A stretch of DNA of 64,000 bases. It comes from Myrica gale. Lineage: Eukaryota; Streptophyta; Magnoliopsida; Fagales; Myricaceae. The stretch spans positions 139,001 through 203,000 of the forward strand of contig OZ005620.1 in assembly GCA_963930655.1 (NCBI GenBank), read 5' to 3'. A program made the translations under genes and the position numbers. The notes under the pieces were generated by a model. It was not told where the DNA came from. It did no database searches and saw only the letters and a list, made by a program, of their open reading frames with translations. Below, piece after piece: positions 51,148 to 61,122 of this stretch (positions are counted from its first letter, which is position 1; each line of letters begins with the position of its first letter).

Positions 51148-51449
51148 GAAGAGAGTAGAGAAGGACAGGGAGGGACTGGTGGTGGAATTGAAGGAGTCGG
51201 TGGTGAATTGAGTAACTTTAGAGGCGAGGTTGGAAACTGCAGGGTTTTGATTGAGCTAAAGTTGTGATTTTGCTGTGGAAACCTTTGGTTTTGAGTTCTG
51301 AAGCTTGGCTTTGATTCAGCTTAGAGAGTAGAGCAGCTGCTAGAGTAGGGGTAGAGGGATACGGTGGAACTCAAATAATTTGGACGTTGATCGAGGAACT
51401 GGGGTTTTGTAAACAGTTTTGTCCACTCTGAGACCTAACAATTCTTCAA

Positions 51450-51467
51450 ATGAGAGATCTGTGCTAG
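51450..51467 (+). CDS. ARF2 upstream ORF 2, 5 residues
   Basis: ATG at 51450 opens MRDLC and stops at TAG 51465-51467, only 14 bases before the main start codon. At this distance reinitiation at the main ATG would be inefficient, so it could lower ARF2 translation unless bypassed. Confidence 0.6.
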   Translation: MRDLC

Positions 51468-51481
51468 CAGAGTTCAGGGAA

Positions 51482-54400
51482 ATGGCGGCTTCGGAGGTTT
51501 CTCTAAATGGAAAATCTGGTTTTAGCGACCAAAGTGATGTAAGAAACACCACCGCGGAAGGGCATAAAGGTCCTTCCGCTTTTTCCGGCACGAGCAAAGG
51601 TAAAATTCCGGTGACCTGTGGTTTGTTTCGCTATAACCGATAGATGATCTGGGATTCTGGTTGTGATTTTTCGGGGTCTCTTTGGCGTGTGTTTTTGCAG
51701 ATGCCGAGACCGCGCTTTACACGGAGCTCTGGCACGCGTGTGCGGGTCCTCTGGTGACTGTGCCTCGCGAACGAGAGCGCGTGTTCTATTTTCCTCAGGG
51801 CCATATCGAGCAGGTGAGTTTCGAAGTCTGAGCTACCCGATTTGGATATAGCTTGGATTGTTTTTCTCATTTTTGTTTCTCCATGAAGTTATTTTTATTT
51901 TGCATTTAACTATGTTCCCGTTCGGAGCTTTGGGTTCTGCTTAGAGTGGTTTCCTTTTTTCTTAATTTTGTGTTTTTTAGTCTTAAGTTAGGGTCTCCTC
52001 TTTTTTCGGGGGAAAGAGCTGCGAACTATGTACCCTCTGAAAATGGTGCGAGTTGAAAGGATCAAAATTTTTGTTTCCGTTTCTGGGTCTTGTCCAAAGT
52101 TGCTAAAAATTGATGGCTTTTTTGCGCGTGCTGAATTAGGTGGAGGCCTCTACAAATCAAGTGGCGGACCAGCAGATGCCTTTATATGATCTTCCCTCTA
52201 AGATCCTTTGCCGGGTCATTAATGTACAACTGAAGGTAAGGGATTTGGCAAGGGGGCTGTTAAGTTTAATTTGCCTTTGCATTCATCCTAATTTCTCGGC
52301 GTAGAGGGTTTTGTGTTGATATTATCTTTGCTTACTTCTTTTTTTTTGGGGTCCATATTGTAGGCCGAAGCAGACACTGATGAGGTATTTGCACAGATTA
52401 CTTTGATTCCCGAGGCAAATGTAAGTTTCCTTTTGTGGCTTCAATTATGCATTGATTTAGGAGCAACTGAAATGGGCTTGAGATTCTAATACCTTGATCT
52501 TCTTTCTGATGCCAGCAAGATGAAAACGCAGTGGAGAAGGAACCTCCACTACCTCCACCGCCACGTTTTCATGTGCACTCATTCTGCAAGACACTGACAG
52601 CCTCAGATACAAGCACTCATGGTGGATTTTCTGTGTTGAGACGGCATGCGGATGAATGTCTGCCGCCACTAGTAGGGTTCTATGTTCTTTTAGCTACTAA
52701 ATAAATTTTCCTTTTCTGCACTGAAACCAAGTACTGATTTGGTTTTCAATGTTTGTTTTGGACAGGACATGTCAAGGCAGCCCCCGACCCAGGAATTGGG
52801 AGCCAAGGACTTGCATGGAAATGAGTGGCGGTTCCGGCATATCTTTCGAGGTAAAAATTATGTCTAGCTTGGTGTGTGATTGTGGTACCATCTGCTATGT
52901 TTATGGCTATTCCTCCACTACACCTTGCCATGGGGTTCAGGAGGGGGTTGGAGAACTTTGGATTTAGTATTCGGACTTGAACACCTTGCAAATGTTTTAG
53001 TTTATTTTTGGTTTGTTAGTAACGAGTCTCCAGCTGTGTACTCTTGTTTTTCTTGATTAATTTACGTCAGAAATTGGTCTGCAGGTCAACCACGAAGGCA
53101 CTTGCTTCAAAGTGGTTGGAGCGTGTTTGTTAGCTCTAAAAGGCTTGTTGCTGGGGATGCATTTATATTTCTAAGGTTTGTTGTTTCTTTATAGGAATGA
53201 GATCCGAGTTTGCCTTATCTTGCTGTGTCTAACAAAAAGGGTCATAATTTGCCTCCAGGGGTGAGAATGGGGAGCTTCGTGTTGGGGTTAGACGAGCTAT
53301 GAGACAGCAGGGAAATGTTCCATCATCAGTGATATCCAGTCACAGCATGCATCTTGGGGTCCTTGCCACTGCATGGCATGCCATCTCGACAAAAACCATG
53401 TTCAGTGTTTATTACAAACCTAGGTGTGGGGTTAACTTTATGTTCAGTGCACTGAAGTTAATGTTGCTCAGCCTATTATTTATTTCGACAACTGGCGGAA
53501 TGCATGAATTTTATGGCTGTTGTTATCGTGTGTGAGTTCCAGAAGGGTTTAGAATTCGACAATGCCTGCTTGTGTTGTAACTCCGTAATTCTGGATGTCT
53601 TCTGACAGGACGAGCCCTTCTGAATTTATTGTTCCCTACGAGCAGTACATTGAGTCTATCAAGAATAACTACTCCATAGGTATGAGGTTCAAAATGAGAT
53701 TTGAAGGTGAGGAAGCTCCTGAGCAAAGGTATGACTGGTCCTTGTATTACACTGACACGCTTGATACTGTTTATACTGATTCAAACAAGATTTTTGACAT
53801 ACTTAGTTCTTGTTTTGTAGGTTTACTGGCACCATAGTTGGAGTTGAAGATGGTGACTCCAAGAGGTGGCCGAATTCTAAATGGAGATCCCTCAAGGTGG
53901 TTATTTAGTCTTTAGGGCAGTGTGTATGATTTGGCTTTAGCATGGTGTAATGAACATTTTTCCGTTCTTCTAGGTGAGATGGGATGAAACAAGTACCATA
54001 CCTCGGCCAGAGAGAGTTTCACCTTGGAAAATAGAGCCTGCTTTTGCTCCTCCTGCACTAAATCCCCTCCCAATGTCCAGGCCCAAGAGGCCTCGATCAA
54101 ACGCGGTGCCCTCATCCCCTGACTCCTCTGTTCTTACCAGGGAAGGTACAATCTTGTCTGTTTATGGGAACCTATAATGTCTTTCATTTGCAGTTCTGAG
54201 GAGGTTATAGGAAGTTCATACATGTAAATTTAAAAGTCTTGCGATCTGATTAGGTTCATCCAAAGTTACTCTAGACCCTTCACCAGCAAGTGGGTTTTCA
54301 AGGGTCTTGCAAGGTCAAGAATTCTCGACTTTGAGAGGCAATTTTGCAGAGAGCAATGAGTCTGATGTTGGTGAAAAGTCCGGTGTGTGGCCACCTTCGC

Positions 54401-55777
54401 TACAAGATGAAAAGATCCGAGTCCTGTCTGCATCAAGAAGATTTGGCTCAGAGAACTGGATGCCCACGGGGAGGCATGAACCGACTTACACAGATTTGCT
54501 GTCGGGCTTTGGTGCTAATGCTGATTCTTCCCATGGTACCTGTGCACCCTTTGTTGATCAAGCTGCAACGGCTATTAATTTTTCAAGAAAACAGCCTCGT
54601 GATCAGGAAGGCAAGTTTAACTTGCTTTCTAACCCATGGTCTTTGACGCCTTCCAACCTCTCACTTAACTTGTCGGACACTAATCTGAAGGGTCCTTTAC
54701 AAGGTGGTGATGTAGCTTATCAAGTGCAAGGCAATGTGAGATATGGTGCCAGTTCTGATTATTCCATGCTTCATTGTCCTAGAGTCGAGCATCCACAAGG
54801 AAATTGGTTGATGCCTCCACCAGCCCCGTGCCATTTTGATAATCCTGCTCATTCAAGAGAGTCAATGCCACAACCCATATTGGCACAGCAAGGCGAGTCT
54901 GTGAAACCCAAAGATGGAAACTACAAGCTCTTTGGCATACCCCTTATCAGTAATCCTGTTACATCGGTGGCATCAGCACTGTGCAGGAGCATGAAGAATG
55001 AGTCTGCTGGGCATATGCTTAATACTTCTCACCAGGCTCGTACTCTTGATCCTGATCAAAAGTCAGAACAGTCGCGGGGTTCAAAGTCAGCAGATAATCC
55101 ACTTCCTATTAGTGAGAAGCATAAGCCTGTACAAACATTTGAGCAACAGTCGAAAGAGGTGCAAGGCAAAACACTAGGTAGTGCAACTAGGAGTTGTACT
55201 AAGGTATTTTATCCCCCTTGATTGTAATTTTCAGTCCCATTTAAAGTTTTGATTGAACTTGCTTAACCAAATGATGCCTTATGTCAGGTTCACAAGCAGG
55301 GGATTGCACTTGGTAGATCGGTGGACCTAACTAAATTTAACAATTATGAGGAACTGATTGCTGAATTGGATCAGTTGTTTGAATTTGGTGGTGAATTGAT
55401 CGCCCCTCAAAAGAACTGGCTGATTGTATATACTGATGATGAGGGCGATATGATGCTTGTTGGGGATGATCCTTGGCAGTAAGGACTTATTTCATTCATC
55501 TGAATATGCATTCTTGATTGTTTTAAAGTCTTAAGTCATACACACTCATTTATTTTATCCATGTTTACCGAGGTCTTATAATACAAGTGGATTATCATTT
55601 GATGTCAGGGAATTTTGTGGCATGGTTCGCAAGATATTCATCTACACCAGAGAGGAGGTCCAGAAGACGAATCCGAGGACCCTTAGTTCAAAGGGAGGGG
55701 AGAGTCAGTTGGCTGCTGAAGGGGATGCAAAAGAAGTGAAATCTCAGCTGCTTCCTTTCTCATCCATTCCCGAGTAA
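51482..55777 (+). CDS. ARF2: Auxin response factor 2 (repressor-type ARF)
   Basis: Fourteen coding exons: 51482-51599, 51701-51813, 52140-52235, 52364-52420, 52516-52671, 52766-52850, 53085-53175, 53259-53423, 53609-53728, 53821-53896, 53974-54145, 54254-55203, 55288-55478, 55609-55777; 852 residues (Arabidopsis 859). ARFs bind TGTCTC-type auxin response elements in the nucleus. A dimerisation segment ([19 protein letters not shown]) precedes the B3 domain (about 146-250: [37 protein letters not shown]). The ARF ancillary domain follows, with [15 protein letters not shown] and [16 protein letters not shown]. The middle region is Ser/Pro-rich, as in repressor ARFs, with an EAR-like LSLNL at 552-556 and KLFGIPL at 641-647. 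The C-terminal PB1 domain (about 734-818) keeps the basic Lys736 and the acidic [12 protein letters not shown] patch. Exon 12 carries the tasiR-ARF target site. Loss of ARF2 in Arabidopsis enlarges seeds and delays ageing. Confidence 0.95.
54301..54321 (+). promoter_or_regulatory. TAS3 tasiR-ARF target site in ARF2 mRNA
   Basis: The 21 bases pair with the TAS3-derived tasiR-ARF (recalled from memory) except for one terminal mismatch and one G:U pair; the 3' half is caaggtcaagaa. The site encodes RVLQGQE (residues 433-439), the peptide kept in ARF2, ARF3 and ARF4 across land plants because of this pairing. It implies silencing of this ARF2 by the miR390-TAS3 pathway. Confidence 0.9.
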
Positions 55778-57806
55778 TGTTAGGCGGGGTTCTCAATGGA
55801 TTCTAGGTAATGTCCAGACGTGTGCTCCATCTGCAATATATGTAGTGGTAAATAAATAAGCTCAAGGTTGTAGATCATTTTGGAATATGTATTGAACTTG
55901 GACATGTATTTTGCCAATGCTATGTTTTGAAATAATTTTTGCCACATCAAGATTTGCATTGTTATTCCCAATATTTATGGCGGTAGATGACATGGCCTCT
56001 GTTCTCTCGTCAGTTTTTGTTGCAGGCTTCAGAGGGGAGTGCTGTACAGCCATTCCAGTTGGTATATATGAACTAACTGAGATGGATAGGTGTCTTCACC
56101 CTCTTTTAGATAAGCTTCTTCCGTAGTCAGAAATCAGATATAGATGGCAGATACGATATTTCCAGTTTTGGACGGCGCTGAGTACTGTATGTGGTCTCGT
56201 TATATACAAAGGATGTGCATACCGTGTTTTGGGTGAGGTGACATCCCACCTTACCAAGTTGGAACCATCCCCACCTTGTACATGGTTGTACTACCCCCAC
56301 TATCCATCTTTTACTAAGTATGAACAGACCGCGTTTAATGTCTTTTGGCTAAGATCACGGACGGCCACTAATGTTTACACTCGTTAGTTTCTCTCCACAT
56401 TCAGATCGTCAATTATTAATCTTAACTATTTGTAGCGTGAATCACTATTGAGTTTTTGTTTGATCAAGTAGGGGGAGAAATTTTGTTGTTGAATGATTGT
56501 GCATTATTACATTTTGTTATTTTGGTGATATGGTAAGAATAGTGACCGAGTGCTGATGACACGGAGCTGACCCACGTCTATTTGTTCGGGAAACCATACT
56601 GGACAGGTGCTTCCGTCTTTTGCATGTGGGTTGCAGGACCGGTTTGTGGGAGTCACATGCTTTGGGGAATCTGTGCCCACTTATAAAGGCTGGGTAGACA
56701 TCGACCGGCTCATTTGTTAACTATAGATGTGGGATGGGGTTTTATCTAAATCTGAGGCACGCATTTCCCCGCCCCTTTACCCGCTGCTTTTATTATTGCT
56801 GTCATCCCCATCTTCTATTTAATTGAAAGGTAGGAGGAAAGCGATGTTGCAGCTTTATTCAATTAATTTGTGCCCACGTGAATGGGCAAGCGCTCGTTCT
56901 TTTGTTCTTTTTCTGTTTGGTAAGTGCGGAGCTGAGGAGCTCCACTATAGACCAGTCCCTCGCCGTTTCTACTCTCTGGTCCGTGTCCTCGCGTATGCAG
57001 TGAGAGGATGTTCTAGATAAATGACTCCCAAGTGTAATGGAGACTCTTAGAAGGCCTAAGAGTCCGAATTGTTACGTCTCCGCTGGAATGGGATGGGCCT
57101 GTGTTAGTCTTATCGGAGACTTCAGCTCTTGGGTTGGGTTTAAATATGAAAACAGTGTCATGTCTCCTGCATTAAGAAAGCAAGCAAGCTGGCCAGCCTG
57201 TCCGTTCTTAGCATTTAGCAAGGCTTTTACGTCATGAAACTAGTGTTCGGCACTGTTACAGTTGGGCCTAGAGGACAAAGAACCACCTTAAATAACACTT
57301 TTTTTCCGAAATGGTCTGCCTTGTACTTGGGCCTCATTGAATGAACGACCGACCAAGCACTCAGACCTCCGTCCAAACTGTCTGACAAGAAAAAAGAGCA
57401 AATTCAATGAATTCATTAGCTATAACAGCACACCATATTGAAACAAAACGACCAAAAGAGATGAATTGCTTGCTTAGTACTGCGATTGTCGCGATTGTTC
57501 TTCAGCACACAACACGTGTATTGATATTGCATTTACGCCAGCTTCAAAACATCTGTTGGTCTGAAGTAAACGGGGACAACAAAGTTACTTCATTACAATT
57601 ACGATGAAGGCTGATCACAGAATTCTAGCCAATGCAGGTGTGATCTAGTGCTATTTCCTGTCGATACAAGTAAATCTACTGAGCCCTCAATAGAGTAATT
57701 GCTCACAAACTAGAATGGTAGGACAATCGAACACGGTAATGAAATGCTTGGTACTGTTGCGAGTTTGACATTTATAGAGAAACATCTGCAGTTTGTAACT
57801 AGCGAT
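55778..57806. other. Convergent spacer between ARF2 and ICE1
   Basis: Both neighbours end here. The first few hundred bases are presumed ARF2 3' untranslated region, and those just below 57807 are ICE1's. Short ORFs between (for example 56.8-57.2 kb) match no family known to me. Confidence 0.5.
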
Positions 57807-60800
57807 CTACACCATTCCATGGAGGCCAGCTGAGTCCAAAAGTACATCTTTGATTTGCTCGGGATGGGCGTCCTGCCCTTCCTTGCATTGCTGAAAATAG
57901 AAAGAAGTTAGCCATTATCATCTCTAACTAAGATCAACCAATTTTAAGTCAGTTTCACTAAAGAATCTGGCAAGGATGGAATGGCATGCTTTTTTCCTTT
58001 TTAAGGCACTACAATGGAAATGGCAGCCATGAATAAAGATTACTTAGAATATTCCTTGAGAAGGTAAAAGCATAAAAGCATCACCCCTCCTAAAAAAGGA
58101 GGGACTAATGAAGACATGCAATAGCAAGTTATAAGAAAGATGCAGTAGGATAAATGACATAGGATTTAATCAGATATTAAGAATATGACTGGTTGGAACA
58201 AGACAGGAAGTGGGGCTGCTTTTAAGATTTTATGAAAATCTCGGGTTTAGATGCTAACTCAAGATTCAATGACAGAAGGGAATTCGACCTCGGCTCGAAA
58301 TATATCCATAGCAAAACCATTGAAACAGCTTATGACAGCTTGTTGGATGTCTAATCCGAGATTATCCAGAGCCCTCATGGTGGAGAGCAAGAGACCAGGT
58401 TTGCGACCGCAAAACATGTGGATGTTTACAGCTCTTCCTTCTCGTACCCTAACTTCCACCTGTATGTACCAGAAAAAAAACTGTATTACTGAAAGTCTTT
58501 AGTGATAACCACAATTGAAGTATCAGCCTGTCATATCTGGATTAGTGCCAACAAGTGAAGTTCATAAATCAGATGAAAAGAATGTTCAACCCCTATATTC
58601 TCCACTACAGACAGGGACAGCACGAAACTTCTTGATTTTCCATCACAAAGAGAGGTTTTTACCCTTGCAACTTGGCTATTTGGGCTGGGCAATGAGCTGG
58701 GACAAAGCTCGTCCTTAATTCGGTTAGGTAGGGTCGCTGGAGTGGGTGTCAAAGGGTGGAAGCTTGTGGTAGCTGTCAGTGACGAGCCAGGAGGGGTCGA
58801 CTCCAATTCATTATGGAGGTCATTGATCCTTTGAAGAAGTTCCTTCAAGTACTCAATTGCGTCACCGAGGATTGAAGCCCTATCCATCTGTCAACACAAG
58901 GACACGAAAAACTCTTAGGATATTATTTTATGAACAACAACATGATCTGCCTTCCATGGAGTTGGCTCTGATTTCATTTAAAAGCTTCATTAAGTTGTGC
59001 CATTAAGCCTTTCAATACAAATTAATCTTAAGGCAATCTAGTTATTATCTCCATTCCAGCCACCAGATTCTCTGCATCTGCAATCTCAACCAGATTGGTT
59101 TTAGATTCAGTTCAATAGTGCACTTGGAAAAGGTACAGAAAATATCTCCATCCAAGACTATCAATTTTTACCATTCCAGTACATAATTTGCCAACTATTC
59201 CATGAACCAACCGCTAGACAACCATAAAAATGAACCAACCAGTAACATTGGTCAACATATTTGAGTTTACAATTGTGCTCCACTACATTTCTTGAATGGG
59301 TGATTCCCAATGTTGTATGGTAAATTTCAAATCCAGAAGCCTAAGTTATACATACACATATATATAATAGTCAATTTATCCTTTCAAATGAGGTGTCTTC
59401 TCTGCTTCTTCCATCAGACTATGAAAGACTAACTCCAGCTTTATATTCACCAGGGTATACAGAACCACAGCGTAAAAATTCCAACACAATCTGCTAATAA
59501 GTGAATATGGAAATTTGGCTAGAGCACGAGGGACGGAAATTAGAGGAAAGTCGGCTTTATACAGGCATAGACAGGAACTGATCGTCATAGGGGAGACGAG
59601 AGAGTTCTATCTAGCATTCTCTGCTCTTTACCTTAATAAAATATTACGGAATAAGAAAACTTTTATTATCCTCTTACCTCTTTATGGCACATTACATGAC
59701 AGAATGAATTATGTCCCTGCAGTGGTCCACCAAATTATTTGAAAGAAATGCAGAACATTGCAGCACTACCGAAGACCACGTGACAAAAATTAATGCTTAC
59801 TTTATCTGCAATTCTATGAACCTTGTAGAAAGATGCTACATATTCAACACTCGGAATAAAAAAGGTAACTTTTACATTCAAACAAAGAGAAACTGATGGA
59901 TGAAAGTACGAACCAACAACACAAACAACTAATTTATCATAGTCGAATTCACGAGAAAAACACAGAAAAAAGCGAAGAAAATTCTTACTTTGCTGATCTT
60001 CGGAACCACGGACCTCAGCATGTACAACCTGTCATTGAGCTTTTTCCGGCGGCGCCTCTCAGCCATCAAATTCTTAGCAGGGAGCCCCTTCTTCTTTCCC
60101 TTTTGCTCTCCTCCACCGGTAACCGTACTAATCGCATTGGAGCTATTCCTACCACTGTTCTTGGCATTGCCCTCCACCTTATCGTTCTCCGCGAACTCAT
60201 CTGAATCGTAATTCAAACCCGACCCATCAAAGCTTGCATCTTCCACATCCTCTCCATTGCTCAGTCTCCTCTTTCTCTCGCTCTCTTCCCCCATTTCTTC
60301 CTTCCCCTTATCTCCGTCCACCGCATTCGAGATCACCAAATTGCCCCCACTATCGGCCAAGTTTTTCCTTAAAGCCGCTCTCTTTTGGAAAAGAGTAGGC
60401 TGCGCGCCCATTGAAGGGAATGAGTCGAGGGGTCTCAGAAGCTTAGACCTGTTAATAAACAGAGCATTTACAGGACCCTCATCTAAAGCCTTAAACCCAG
60501 AGAATCCGGTAACGGGTTCAGGAAAATTGTGTAGACGGGTCGTCTGGAGTTGGGGATCCAAGCAAATATTGGGAGTGCTAATATGAGAATTGGAGCTCAA
60601 ATCAGTGAAGTTGCTCAAGACCCCACCTCCCCTGTTCAATAAAGTGGAAGCATTGGAAGCTTGGGCTTGAAGAAACCCTACCTCGCATCCCAAATCAAAC
60701 CCGTGCTCTAAAGGGTTGCTGGAGAGGCCGTTAATGAGCGAAGACAGAGTGGGTTTGGGCTGCAAAAAGTAGTGAACCTGAGACGGCTCAAGATTTGTGA

Positions 60801-61122
60801 AAACAGAGGAAGATGGAGAGCAAGAAGAGGACGAGTCCACTGGGTTTAGAAATAAGCTCTCCGGGTGGTCAGCGAGGTTAGGAGAGAAAGTTAAGTCTCT
60901 GATATCAGTGTGGTTTGGTATAGTATTATTGGCCAAACTATACCACTCGTCTTCGATTTCCATCATGGACTTCAAGGTCGAGATCGCACCCATCTCGTCC
61001 TTGTTGTTCTCCACTGCACCGCAAATGTTGGCGTTGGCATCGTTGTTGTTTCTAGCCCAGGAAGCAGGGTCACGGCCTTCTGTATCATCCATCCAGACGA
61101 CACCATTTACTCTGGACAGCAT
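57807..61122 (-). CDS. ICE1: bHLH transcription factor ICE1/SCREAM
   Basis: Four coding exons: 61122-59989, 58887-58663, 58459-58289 and 57890-57807, GT-AG, give 537 residues (Arabidopsis ICE1 494). ICE1/SCRM activates CBF/DREB cold-response genes through E-boxes and pairs with SPCH, MUTE and FAMA in the stomatal lineage. The N-terminus starts [12 protein letters not shown] and contains [16 protein letters not shown] at 247-252 corresponds to the conserved motif holding the Arabidopsis ice1-1/scrm-D Arg change and described as a MAP-kinase docking site. The bHLH spans about 349-400, with [16 protein letters not shown] (Glu355 for E-box contact) and [20 protein letters not shown]; intron 1 splits it after PKISK. 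IKDE at 435-438 matches the SUMO consensus found at the same place in ICE1, before [11 protein letters not shown]-terminal ACT-like domain has [20 protein letters not shown] and [20 protein letters not shown]. No ATG was seen in the 200 bases upstream of the start. Confidence 0.95.

Noticed and set aside
54344..54646. 100-codon plus-strand ORF inside ARF2
   Set aside because: It is the shifted frame of ARF2 exon 12, which is supported by family motifs throughout.
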